DNA of 32,080 bases. Source: an uncultured bacterium (GTDB taxonomy: Bacteria; Acidobacteriota; Thermoanaerobaculia; Multivoradales; J023). Positions within the stretch are counted from its first letter, which is position 1. Every line of letters begins with the position of its first letter. Under the pieces are notes generated by a model. It did no database searches and was not told the origin of the DNA. It was given only the letters and a program-made list of their open reading frames with translations. The stretch spans positions 1 to 32,080 of the forward strand of contig CALFAM010000242.1 of assembly GCA_937948815.1 (NCBI GenBank), written 5' to 3'. Below are positions 25,367 to 32,080 of this stretch, one piece after another. The position numbers were made by a program, and so were the translations under genes.

Positions 25367-26578
25367 ATGAGAACGACACCGTTGATGATCTTGGCCGCCA
25401 CACTGGTGGTTTCCTGTACACAGCCTGACAACGCCGTGGAAGAAGAACCAGCAGCAGATCTCGCCAGATCAACGGCGCTAACCGCCGCACTCCAGGACAT
25501 CAGCCAAGACGGCGCCGTAGTTGGTTTCTCAGTCGCCACCGTCGACGCTACGAAAACGACCTACCACAAAAGCTTCGGGTACTCCGACTTGGAAAGTCAT
25601 TCGAAGTATCAGAACTCGACCGTTCAACGAGTTGCGTCGATCTCAAAGACTCTGATCGGAATTTCTCTTTTGAAGGCACAAGAGTTGGGCAAGCTCAGCC
25701 TGGACGACCCGATCAACGCATACCTCTCGTTCGAAGTTACCAACCCTCGATTCCCAGACAGTCCGATCAGTATCCGACATTTGGCCTCGCATACTTCATC
25801 GATCGTAGACAGCGATCGTTTCTGGGAGAATGACTACAGCCTCGTCGTGGGGAACCACGCCAAAGGCGTCGGTATCCCAGACTATTTCAATGCTCCGAGG
25901 CCTCGAGTCCCGGTTGCCGACTTTCTCGAAGACCTTCTCACTGAGGATGGAAACATTCCTGACGAGGAAAGCTATTCCATCCATGAACCCGGTGAGAAGT
26001 TCGTGTACTCGAACGTGGGCTCAAACCTCTGCGCGGTCGTGATCGAAGCTGCGACAGGAATACCCTACGAGACGTTTACCGAGGACTACATTCTGAAACC
26101 TCTTCAGATGGATTCCGCCGGCTGGTTTCTCGACCATGAGGAAGCGGATCGTTCGACTCTCTACGCTACGAGAAACCAAGTAATGGCGGACTATGAGATG
26201 ACCGGATTCCCCGCTAGCGGGCTGATCGCGTCCAGCGCTGACCTCGCGAAGTACCTCACGGAGCTTGTCCGAGGCTACTCAGGAATCGGGCGCTTGCTCA
26301 CCAAGGACAGCTACCAGGATCTTTTCGAGAAGCAGCTCGTCGAGAGTCAGCTCCCGGAAGGGGCAGACGCCAACGTCGGCCTCTTCATCGACTACTCCAA
26401 GAAAGGAATCGGCTACAACGGCTATGACCCCGGTCTGATGGTCTACATGTACTTCGACCCTGACACCCTGACGGGCAGAGTCGTCATGATCAACACGGAC
26501 ACCGACTTCGACGAAGAGGTCAAACCAACGCTCGACGCCATCTATGCGGCGCTCGGCGAGCACGTCAGCAGGCAGTAG
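25367..26578 (+). CDS. Serine beta-lactamase-like hydrolase, lipoprotein
   Basis: A 403-residue member of the class C beta-lactamase / penicillin-binding-protein-like esterase family. MRTTPLMILAATLVVSC ends in a good lipobox (Val-Val-Ser-Cys17), so it is probably anchored in the envelope. The catalytic motifs are SISK (Ser91, Lys94) and YSN (Tyr214, Asn216). At the third motif position, usually H/K-x-G, the sequence is GYNGYDPG, with Tyr350 in place of His or Lys. Base composition differs from the neighbours: hand counts of two 60-base lines give 28/60 and 33/60 G+C, lower than nearby genes, so transfer is likely. It is divergent from the blaI-type operon across the tandem operator and could be its target. 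The ribosome site (AGGAACAAG) is distant. Confidence 0.85.
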   Translation: MRTTPLMILAATLVVSCTQPDNAVEEEPAADLARSTALTAALQDISQDGAVVGFSVATVDATKTTYHKSFGYSDLESHSKYQNSTVQRVASISKTLIGISLLKAQELGKLSLDDPINAYLSFEVTNPRFPDSPISIRHLASHTSSIVDSDRFWENDYSLVVGNHAKGVGIPDYFNAPRPRVPVADFLEDLLTEDGNIPDEESYSIHEPGEKFVYSNVGSNLCAVVIEAATGIPYETFTEDYILKPLQMDSAGWFLDHEEADRSTLYATRNQVMADYEMTGFPASGLIASSADLAKYLTELVRGYSGIGRLLTKDSYQDLFEKQLVESQLPEGADANVGLFIDYSKKGIGYNGYDPGLMVYMYFDPDTLTGRVVMINTDTDFDEEVKPTLDAIYAALGEHVSRQ

Positions 26579-26654
26579 CAGCCATATCCGCCCGAACAAA
26601 GCCGCACGCGCGCCTCCCGTCCCAGCCGCGCGGAATACCGGCGTCTCCCAGACT

Positions 26655-26704
26655 GCCGATCACCTGGTGCTTCGACCGTAGTGGCTCACCACGGTCGGCC
26701 CGGC
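26655..26704 (-). pseudogene. Remnant of a second blaI-type gene
   Basis: This stretch aligns without gaps to 24971-25020 of the blaI-type gene at 39 of 50 bases, with 20 of the first 21 identical. In the matching frame it reads RADRGEPLRSKHQVIG against RAFRYEPVRSKHQVIS (residues 64-79): 12 of 16 residues match. Similarity stops on both sides. The frame is part of a small open frame, 26565-26711, with an ATG but no good ribosome site. It lies in the gap after the lipoprotein gene and in the same orientation as blaI, so it is a direct repeat flanking the lipoprotein gene. Confidence 0.65.
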
Positions 26705-26732
26705 GACTCATATCGAGAAGAAGATCTCCTTC

Positions 26733-26766
26733 TTGACACACTTAGCTGAATAGCTAATTATTAGCT
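26733..26766 (+). promoter_or_regulatory. Control region of the NTF2-ArsR-SRPBCC operon
   Basis: TTGACA (26733-26738) is a perfect -35 on the plus strand. A 15-bp palindrome, AGCTAAT-T-ATTAGCT (26752-26766), sits where the -10 would be; no clean -10 is seen (best candidates AATTAT or TATTAG). AT-rich palindromes of this kind are typical ArsR operators, and the operon's second gene encodes an ArsR-type protein. Confidence 0.5.
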
Positions 26767-26833
26767 TCAAGGAAAACGAAGGGGCTACCTCTTCGTCCTG
26801 GGATGCACGACACAAGACCTTGGAGCACACCGC

Positions 26834-27181
26834 ATGAGTCCCGAGCAAAAGCAGACCCTCGATACTTTCTATGCCGGCGCCACCGAGCAGGATGCTGCGA
26901 AGATTCGACCGCTTCTCACCGACAGCTTCACGTTCAAGAGTGCGATGATGGCGTTCGACAATCCCGACGACTACGTCGCCCACCTGGTAGGTTTCTGCGG
27001 CCGGGTCAGCGACTCGCGATTCATCGCCGAAGGCAATGAGGTCGCACACATCTTTACGCTTGACGCCAAGCTCCCTGACGGCGAAGCACACATCCCGATG
27101 TGCGACGTCTTCACGTTCGAAGGGCCACGAATCGCGGCTCAGGAGCTCTACGCAGACGCCAGTCGATTCCCCAAGGAGTAG
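26834..27181 (+). CDS. NTF2-like (SnoaL-fold) small protein
   Basis: A 115-residue protein of the nuclear-transport-factor-2/SnoaL-like fold: an N-terminal helix (FYAGATEQDAAKIRPLLTDSFTFKS) and beta strands ending PMCDVFTFEGPRIAAQELYAD. Such proteins act as isomerases, cyclases or simple ligand binders; no catalytic set is clear. GGAG lies 9 nt before the ATG. It is the first gene of a three-gene group with ArsR and SRPBCC proteins (45 bp gap to the next). Confidence 0.8.
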   Translation: MSPEQKQTLDTFYAGATEQDAAKIRPLLTDSFTFKSAMMAFDNPDDYVAHLVGFCGRVSDSRFIAEGNEVAHIFTLDAKLPDGEAHIPMCDVFTFEGPRIAAQELYADASRFPKE

Positions 27182-27226
27182 CCATGCACACGATCGTCTC
27201 GATCCACCTGTCCGTGATTTCAACAG

Positions 27227-27568
27227 ATGGTTGAGGCGACGCAGGAGTTGGTGCGGGTGTTCGCCGCGCTCAGCGACCCGACCCGCCTGGCGACACTCGC
27301 CCGACTGGCGGAAGGTCCAGCTTCGGTCGGCGAGCTCGCCGAACCCTTCGACATCACGCCCGCGGGCTTCTCCAAGCACGTGCGTGTGCTTCAGACTGCG
27401 GGCCTGGTGACCAAAGAGCTAGACGGCCGCAGGCACGTTTGTAGCCTGCGGCCCGAACCTCTGCAGGCCGCCTTCGAATGGCTCGCGATCTACCAGAGGT
27501 TCTGGAGCGACAGCCTGGGTGGGCTCGAGGCCTTTCTCGAGGAGACGACAGACGGAGTGAAGGAATGA
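27227..27568 (+). CDS. ArsR-family winged-helix repressor
   Basis: A 113-residue ArsR/SmtB-type regulator. FAALSDPTRLATLARLAEGPASVGELAEPF leads into the recognition helix (TPAGFSKHVRVLQTAGLV), followed by the wing. No cysteine or histidine metal cluster of the ArsR or SmtB type is seen, so it belongs to the non-metal branch often paired with SRPBCC proteins. The stop overlaps the next ATG (ATGA), so the two are translationally coupled. Confidence 0.92.
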   Translation: MVEATQELVRVFAALSDPTRLATLARLAEGPASVGELAEPFDITPAGFSKHVRVLQTAGLVTKELDGRRHVCSLRPEPLQAAFEWLAIYQRFWSDSLGGLEAFLEETTDGVKE

Positions 27569-28029
27569 TCGAACGCATGGCTGTTCGGCAACGCCGCGTG
27601 CTCTCAGCAACGCGGGAGCGCGTATGGGACGCCTGGACGCGGCCCGAGCTCATGATGAAGTGGTTCTGCCCATTGGGCATGTCCACGACCCGAGCAGAAG
27701 CCGACGTGCGCGTAGGTGGCCACTACCGCGTGGCCATGAAGCCGGGACCTTCCGCCCCACCTCCACCGCCACAGTTCGGCGACCTACTCGTCGCGGAAGG
27801 CGTCTACGAGCAAGTGATCCCGTCTTCGCTCTTGGTGTTCACCTGGAGCTGGGTTGGCCAGGCCGAGCTCAGCAGGGTTCGCGTGGTTCTCGAGGAGCAC
27901 CGCCGAGGCACGGAGCTCCTGTTGATCCACGAACGCCTCACCGACGCCGACAGTCTCGCCTTTCACGAGGCAGGTTGGGTCGCAACACTCGACAACTTGG
28001 TCGCTCATCTGGCTGGCCAAATCGCATGA
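27565..28029 (+). CDS. SRPBCC (AHSA1-like) protein
   Basis: A 154-residue START/Bet v1-like domain protein of the activator-of-Hsp90-ATPase homologue (AHSA1) family, starting MIERMAVRQRRVLSATRERVWDAWTRPELMMKWF. These small cytoplasmic proteins hold a hydrophobic ligand. The ATG at 27565 overlaps the ArsR stop by 4 nt, a frequent arrangement in which the ArsR protein regulates its own SRPBCC partner. A Pro-rich loop (SAPPPPPQF) lies near residue 70. The frame is open further upstream, but there it runs opposite to the ArsR reading and is not coding. Confidence 0.9.
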   Translation: MIERMAVRQRRVLSATRERVWDAWTRPELMMKWFCPLGMSTTRAEADVRVGGHYRVAMKPGPSAPPPPPQFGDLLVAEGVYEQVIPSSLLVFTWSWVGQAELSRVRVVLEEHRRGTELLLIHERLTDADSLAFHEAGWVATLDNLVAHLAGQIA

Positions 28030-28051
28030 GTGGATTCATCAGCCGGTAGAC

Positions 28052-28083
28052 GGGATGCGGTCCGACGCGCCGAACCGCACCCC
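28052..28083. terminator. Hairpin between convergent genes
   Basis: GGG-A-TGCGGT pairs with ACCGCA-C-CCC around a 12-nt loop (28062-28073), giving 9 bp with one A-C mismatch. It fills the 62-bp gap between the SRPBCC gene and the convergent alpha/beta hydrolase, so it could end both transcripts. Neither side has a T-run. Confidence 0.35.
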
Positions 28084-28091
28084 GCAAACGC

Positions 28092-29441
28092 CTAGCGCTG
28101 CACGAGCCAGTCGAGAATCGGCTGCCAGACCAAGGCTTCGGCGCCATCAGCGAGAAAGAGGTCGTTGTGGCCGTAGCCTTGCTCCGGCGACGGCGGAACA
28201 TCGACCAGCAGGCTGCTGACGTCCGGTGAGGCGACGAGCGTCGTGGTGTGGAGACCGAACGCACCGAATCCTCCTACACTGCCGACGTAGAAGATCGGTA
28301 CCTGGATTTGGCCGAGGCCATCGTCGAAGGGCACGTCGATCTGGTCGCAGAGAATCGCGCCGCCATCGCGGTTGATCGCCAACGGCTGGAATGCCCCCGC
28401 GCTGGCCAGAAAGCTGAACCATGCTTCCGGTCGGCTGTGCAGGAGCTCGGTCTCGAAGGTCATTGGGTCGACGATGCCACCGACTGAATGAAGGGCCGGA
28501 ATCGCCCCACCAGCGGGGCTGGCTCCAGCGAATTCGGCGAGCTCCGCATTGCTGAGCTGCGCGAACAGGGGCGACGGCTCGTCCGGGGCCTCGAGCGCCA
28601 GGGTTCCGATGTCGATCGTCACCGCAAAATCCGTGGCAAACGTGCCGGCGTCGATCTGTGCACGCGCCGACGCCTCGCTCTGGCACCCACTCTCCCGAAC
28701 GCTCGGATCGTCGGACTTGAAGGTGTGATCGACCGCCACAAATGCCTCGACATGCCGCCTGAACCACGGACGCGATGTCTCGGCACTGAGCTGTGCCCAT
28801 CCGATCTGGCCTCCGCGGCTGAATCCCAGCAGGCCGAGCCGGCCCCATCCACTTCCTGTCGCCAGGCGAAGAAATCGCGCCACCAGAAGACCCGTGTCGA
28901 GGTCTTCGAGGCTGGTCGCGAATCCCCAGTCCGCCATGAAGGAGAGGTCCTCGGTATCGCCCGGCACCAACGCCCAGCGGAAGTCGATTCCCCATACATC
29001 GATGCCGTGGGTGGCCAAGAAGACGGCCAGGCTCTGCGAATCGTCGCCCGGCGCGGCCACACGATGGGCCAGAAACGTCGCATCGAAGCCCCAAGCGTCG
29101 CCATGGGCCAGCATCAGGCCTCTGTTCGTGCGCCGAGGATTCCATGGCGACCGCTCGCGGACAATTCGGTGCAATCGGATGACGTCGTGCTCCCCTGGCC
29201 CGAGGCGCAACGAGAAGCGGTAGCGCGCCACGTCACCGGCCAGGACCTCGCGTTCGATCGGTCCGGTCAGTGAGAACGGGGAGACCCCGGCGCGGGCCGT
29301 GGCTGCCGCAGCGGCTCGCGAAATGGCAGCATCCGCCACGGCGCGCTCGAGGTTGGCCGCTGCAAGCGACGCGTCCTCGGCTCCACGGCTCGGCCCACTG
29401 GCAACCCAGGCAAGAAAGATGATTGGTAGGATTTTGCGCAT
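28092..29441 (-). CDS. Exported alpha/beta-fold hydrolase
   Basis: A 449-residue protein with a signal peptide (MRKILPIIFLAWVASGPSRG). The alpha/beta hydrolase core has LLGFSRGGQIG with nucleophile Ser208, an oxyanion/early motif LAHGDAWGF near 111 and the catalytic His425 in GYGHND. The acid is probably an Asp near 370-390 but I cannot fix it. It looks like a large-lid esterase or lipase, with extended insertions between strands. AAGGAG lies 6 nt before the ATG. It is divergent from the CadC-like regulator gene, with about 120 bp between them, so the regulator may control it. Confidence 0.82.
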   Translation of the reverse strand: MRKILPIIFLAWVASGPSRGAEDASLAAANLERAVADAAISRAAAAATARAGVSPFSLTGPIEREVLAGDVARYRFSLRLGPGEHDVIRLHRIVRERSPWNPRRTNRGLMLAHGDAWGFDATFLAHRVAAPGDDSQSLAVFLATHGIDVWGIDFRWALVPGDTEDLSFMADWGFATSLEDLDTGLLVARFLRLATGSGWGRLGLLGFSRGGQIGWAQLSAETSRPWFRRHVEAFVAVDHTFKSDDPSVRESGCQSEASARAQIDAGTFATDFAVTIDIGTLALEAPDEPSPLFAQLSNAELAEFAGASPAGGAIPALHSVGGIVDPMTFETELLHSRPEAWFSFLASAGAFQPLAINRDGGAILCDQIDVPFDDGLGQIQVPIFYVGSVGGFGAFGLHTTTLVASPDVSSLLVDVPPSPEQGYGHNDLFLADGAEALVWQPILDWLVQR

Positions 29442-29565
29442 GCTGTTCTCCTTGGAAAGCGTGCAGCGAACGATGTTGATCGCGCACTCGGCACCCGCCG
29501 ACGGAGCCCACGCGGCCCATGTCGACGACCGGGCTCAGCATGCGCGCGACCCGCGGCTCGATTCC

Positions 29566-31887
29566 ATGGAGGACAGCCGTGGCTTGCGTGGAGAAACCGT
29601 GGAGAAACCGTTTCCAGACCCAACGAACGCCGACGCCTCCTCGGACGGGCCGCCGTTCCGGGTCGGCGACTTCGAGGTTCAACCGCGCCTCCACCGGCTG
29701 GTCGATCGCGACAAGACGGTCCAGCTCGAGCCCAAGATCATGGGGGTCATGGTGGCCCTGGCACGCGACCCCGGAGCGGTGGTCTCCCGTCGTGCCCTGC
29801 AAGAAGCCGTTTGGGGGACGCCCCATGCATCGGAAGATCTGCCGCGCCGCGCCATCTCACGCCTGCGCAAGGCCTTGGGGGACGATCCGGCCGCGCCGCG
29901 CTACATCGAGACCATTCCGCGAGCCGGCTACCGTTTGTTGGTTCCGGTCCAGAGGCTGTTGCCTGCCGAGCCGACACAGGCCCAACACGCCCCACAGGCC
30001 CAACAGGCCCAACAGGCCGCGCAATCCCCGCGGCACGCAGATCGCTCGAGCCGGTCCCGCTCGAGCCGGCCCCGCATGCGCACACTCGGGGCGCGCACCA
30101 TCAGGCTACGACGGGTCGGTTCCTGGTCCATCGGTCTCGTGCTCTTGGCTGCCTTGCTGAGTGCAGGAATCCTTCGCAGCGGTCTGCGATCCGCCGGTCC
30201 TTCGCACGCTGCCCGCTCCCTCACTGTGACGCCGTTGACCAGCCTGCCGGGCCCCGAGCTCGCCCCGGCCATCTCGCCCGACGGCAGCCGCGTCGCCTTT
30301 CTCCGCGCCCCGAGCACGGAGATCGACGCGCCGCTGACGCTCGAAGTTCAGCTCTTGGGTACGACTTCCTCGATCACGCTCAATGAGACCGCCGCGGACT
30401 TTGGCCACCCCATCGAGAGCCCGGCCTGGTCGCCCGACAACACCCGCATCGCCTACCGCCGCTGGCGTGCCGGCCATGGCTGGGCGCTCTACGAGATTTC
30501 GGCTCTCGGCGGCGCTGAACGCCTGATTCGCGAGCTCGGTCGCGGTGCGACGTCCGGCCTGAGCTGGTCGCCAGACGGCCACACACTGGTCTTCGGCCAC
30601 AGCACAGCAAGCGGTCGACCGATGGCGCTCCATTCACTCGACCTGCGTGACGGAAGCCTGCATGCCCTGACCACACCGGCCGGCACCGCGATCGGCGATG
30701 GCCTCCCCCGCCATGCGCCCGACGGTCGATCGATTGCATTCGTCCGTTCCATTGCGATCGATGCCTCCGCCATACACCGCATCAGCACAGGCGGGACGGG
30801 CGAAACGACGATCGTCGCCGGTCCCCACAAGATTGCCGATTTCGACTGGTCGGCGGACGGTCATGCGTTGATCGTGGCCCAATTCCAAGCTGGTCACCAT
30901 CGGCTGGTGCGCTACGACGTCGCGACCGGTACCGGCCAGCTCTTCGACGCCGCGGGCGAAGGCGCCAGGTGGCTCGACGTGGCGCGCACCGGCAACCAAC
31001 TGGTCTACGGACGCGCGCGCTTCGACCTCTCCGTGCGCGAGGTCGATCTCGTCACCGGAGCGACTCAGAGCCTACCGGCCCTCTCGTCGACCTTTTTCGA
31101 CGAAGGCCTCGCCCTGTCGCCGTCCGGCACCCGCCTCGCCCTCACCTCGACACGGTCGGGAAGCTATGAGCTGTGGACATTTGGCTTCGCCGGTGAAAGC
31201 CCGCGCCGCTTGAGCGACTTCGGAAATGCTCGAGTCGGACGGCCGACTTGGGTCGAGGGCGATGCGACGCTGGTCTTCGCGGCCAATCCCGGGGGCACAT
31301 TCGACCTTTTCGCCGTCGCCCGAGACGGAGGAGCGCCCACCCCGCTCACCAAGCACCCGGGTGAGGACCGCGCGCCGCATGCATCGCTCGACGGCGAACA
31401 GGTCTACTTCGCCTCCGACCGGTCTGGCAGTTGGCAAGTCTGGTCCATGGCCGTCACTGGTGGACCGGCACAGCAGATCACCCACGAGGGCGGCTTCCAC
31501 GCCCGCCCCTCGCCCGACGGCCGCTGGCTCTACTTCACCCGCTTCGAAGAAGATGGACTTTGGCGGCTGCCTCTCACGGGCCCACGGAATCAGGCTGAGC
31601 GCGTGCTCGAGAACACACCTCGCAGATGGAGCGGCGGGAACTGGCTGGTTCGCGACGAAGGTATCTGGGTGGTCACCCAGGATGCCCAAGGGCAAAGCTT
31701 CGTCTGCCTCTTCGACCCCGCATCCCGCCAACGCATGCGTCAGGTGCCCCTGCCGACGATTCCAGTTCCCCACAGCCTTACTGCCTCGCCCCGCGCCAAC
31801 CACGTTCTATTCGCCACGATCGATCGCGTCGAGAGTGATCTCGTACACGTCAGCGGCATCGACTCGATTCGAGACAAGGCGCGCTGA
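29566..31887 (+). CDS. CadC-like membrane regulator: winged helix, TM, PD40 propeller
   Basis: A 773-residue one-component regulator. Residues about 29-125 form an OmpR/CadC-type winged helix (FRVGDFEVQP, then PRRAISRLRKALGDD and YIETIPRAGYRLLVP). A Gln/Ala-rich low-complexity linker follows, then a transmembrane helix near 185-205 (GSWSIGLVLLAALLSAGIL). The periplasmic part is a TolB/PD40 beta-propeller with repeats of the form ISPDGSRVAF, WSPDGHTLVF, LDGEQVYFASDRSGSWQVW and PSPDGRWLYFTRF. It should sense an envelope signal and regulate nearby genes, the divergent hydrolase being the first candidate. The start is uncertain: neither 29566 nor the upstream ATG at 29473 has a clear ribosome site. 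Confidence 0.85.
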   Translation: MEDSRGLRGETVEKPFPDPTNADASSDGPPFRVGDFEVQPRLHRLVDRDKTVQLEPKIMGVMVALARDPGAVVSRRALQEAVWGTPHASEDLPRRAISRLRKALGDDPAAPRYIETIPRAGYRLLVPVQRLLPAEPTQAQHAPQAQQAQQAAQSPRHADRSSRSRSSRPRMRTLGARTIRLRRVGSWSIGLVLLAALLSAGILRSGLRSAGPSHAARSLTVTPLTSLPGPELAPAISPDGSRVAFLRAPSTEIDAPLTLEVQLLGTTSSITLNETAADFGHPIESPAWSPDNTRIAYRRWRAGHGWALYEISALGGAERLIRELGRGATSGLSWSPDGHTLVFGHSTASGRPMALHSLDLRDGSLHALTTPAGTAIGDGLPRHAPDGRSIAFVRSIAIDASAIHRISTGGTGETTIVAGPHKIADFDWSADGHALIVAQFQAGHHRLVRYDVATGTGQLFDAAGEGARWLDVARTGNQLVYGRARFDLSVREVDLVTGATQSLPALSSTFFDEGLALSPSGTRLALTSTRSGSYELWTFGFAGESPRRLSDFGNARVGRPTWVEGDATLVFAANPGGTFDLFAVARDGGAPTPLTKHPGEDRAPHASLDGEQVYFASDRSGSWQVWSMAVTGGPAQQITHEGGFHARPSPDGRWLYFTRFEEDGLWRLPLTGPRNQAERVLENTPRRWSGGNWLVRDEGIWVVTQDAQGQSFVCLFDPASRQRMRQVPLPTIPVPHSLTASPRANHVLFATIDRVESDLVHVSGIDSIRDKAR
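29977..30021 (+). repeat. 9-bp tandem repeat in the regulator linker
   Basis: CAGGCCCAA occurs at 29977, 29995 and 30004, with degenerate copies CACGCCCCA (29986) and CAGGCCGCG (30013). It codes for the QAQ/HAP/QAQ/QAQ/QAA linker. Slippage here would change linker length in steps of three residues without breaking the frame. Confidence 0.8.
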
Positions 31888-31932
31888 AGCGTCGTGCCCA
31901 GCCCTACCTCGTATCGCCGCAGGTCGGAGCAC

Positions 31933-32080
31933 TCACGAGCCGAGTGAAACCAGCGCTGGCGACGACGCGGTCGGGAGCCGCGAAGGGAGTCGTGATTGGG
32001 GCACCTGCGATGCCTCCCGCATGGTCTCGTACCAGTTGAAAAAGCGAGGCTGCTCGGTTCCGGCGGGACCCTCTACGACA
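31933..32080 (-). CDS. Probable C-terminus of a minus-strand gene (partial)
   Basis: From the window end to TGA at 31933 one minus frame is open for 48 codons and reads VVEGPAGTEQPRFFNWYETM followed by a basic, Pro/Ser-rich tail. The segment is protein-like in composition and its stop falls 46 bp from the convergent regulator gene. It is too short to assign, and another frame is also open here, so the call is tentative. Confidence 0.4.
   Translation of the reverse strand, partial: VVEGPAGTEQPRFFNWYETMREASQVPQSRLPSRLPTASSPALVSLGS

Noticed and set aside
26708-27379. A 223-codon minus-strand frame beside the blaI remnant
   Set aside because: It lies opposite the NTF2-like and ArsR genes, which have clear families and ordered starts.

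Overview
The window is high-GC DNA from a Gram-negative bacterium. It encodes a TonB-dependent outer-membrane receptor, lipoproteins, a Tat-exported protein, an IPTL-CTERM surface protein and a CadC-like membrane regulator. This fits an uncultured-type Pseudomonadota (possibly gammaproteobacterial) or Myxococcota-like lineage, but no rRNA or other marker is present, so the placement is only a guess. No tRNA, rRNA, IS element, prophage gene or CRISPR array was seen.

Layout, left to right. (1) 1-336: the 5' part of a secreted six-cysteine protein, cut by the window edge. (2) 571-3785: a DUF1800-DUF1501 pair on the minus strand. (3) 3919-6559: a penicillin-acylase-family lipoprotein, then a 29-residue micro-ORF with a perfect Shine-Dalgarno sequence, a 118-bp palindrome and a strong intrinsic terminator, all on the minus strand. 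(4) 6798-12762: a minus-strand operon of TonB-dependent receptor, CaiB/BaiF CoA-transferase, isochorismatase/N-carbamoylsarcosine-amidase-type hydrolase, VOC protein and HMG-CoA-lyase-like protein; the last four genes overlap one another. (5) 13124-17951: hyuA- and hyuB-type hydantoinase/oxoprolinase genes and a HutC-type GntR regulator on the plus strand, followed by a DUF885 protein and an S9B (DPP-IV-like) peptidase up to 22339. (6) 22456-23511: a YVTN beta-propeller protein with an IPTL-CTERM tail. (7) 23541-26711: a blaI / M56-TonB_C pair, divergent from a lower-GC beta-lactamase-like lipoprotein, with a decayed blaI fragment on its far side. (8) 26834-28029: an NTF2-like / ArsR / SRPBCC operon. 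(9) 28092-31887: an exported alpha/beta hydrolase divergent from a winged-helix, TM, PD40-propeller regulator. (10) 31933-32080: a probable 3' end of a minus-strand gene.

The most interesting part is regions 4-5. Receptor operon and hyu operon are divergent and share a compact control region at 12959-13012. Two sigma70-like promoters lie back to back with overlapping -10 elements, and a GTCTAGAC palindrome of the kind bound by HutC/DasR-type GntR proteins sits where it could block both. With the GntR gene inside the cluster, this looks like one regulon. I infer uptake of a small organic compound, ATP-dependent ring opening (or carboxylation) by HyuAB, amide hydrolysis, CoA activation and cleavage. 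The HyuAB plus N-carbamoylsarcosine-amidase combination recalls the N-methylhydantoin branch of creatinine breakdown, but the CoA-transferase and an HMG-CoA-lyase homologue lacking its catalytic cysteine point to a different, possibly undescribed substrate.
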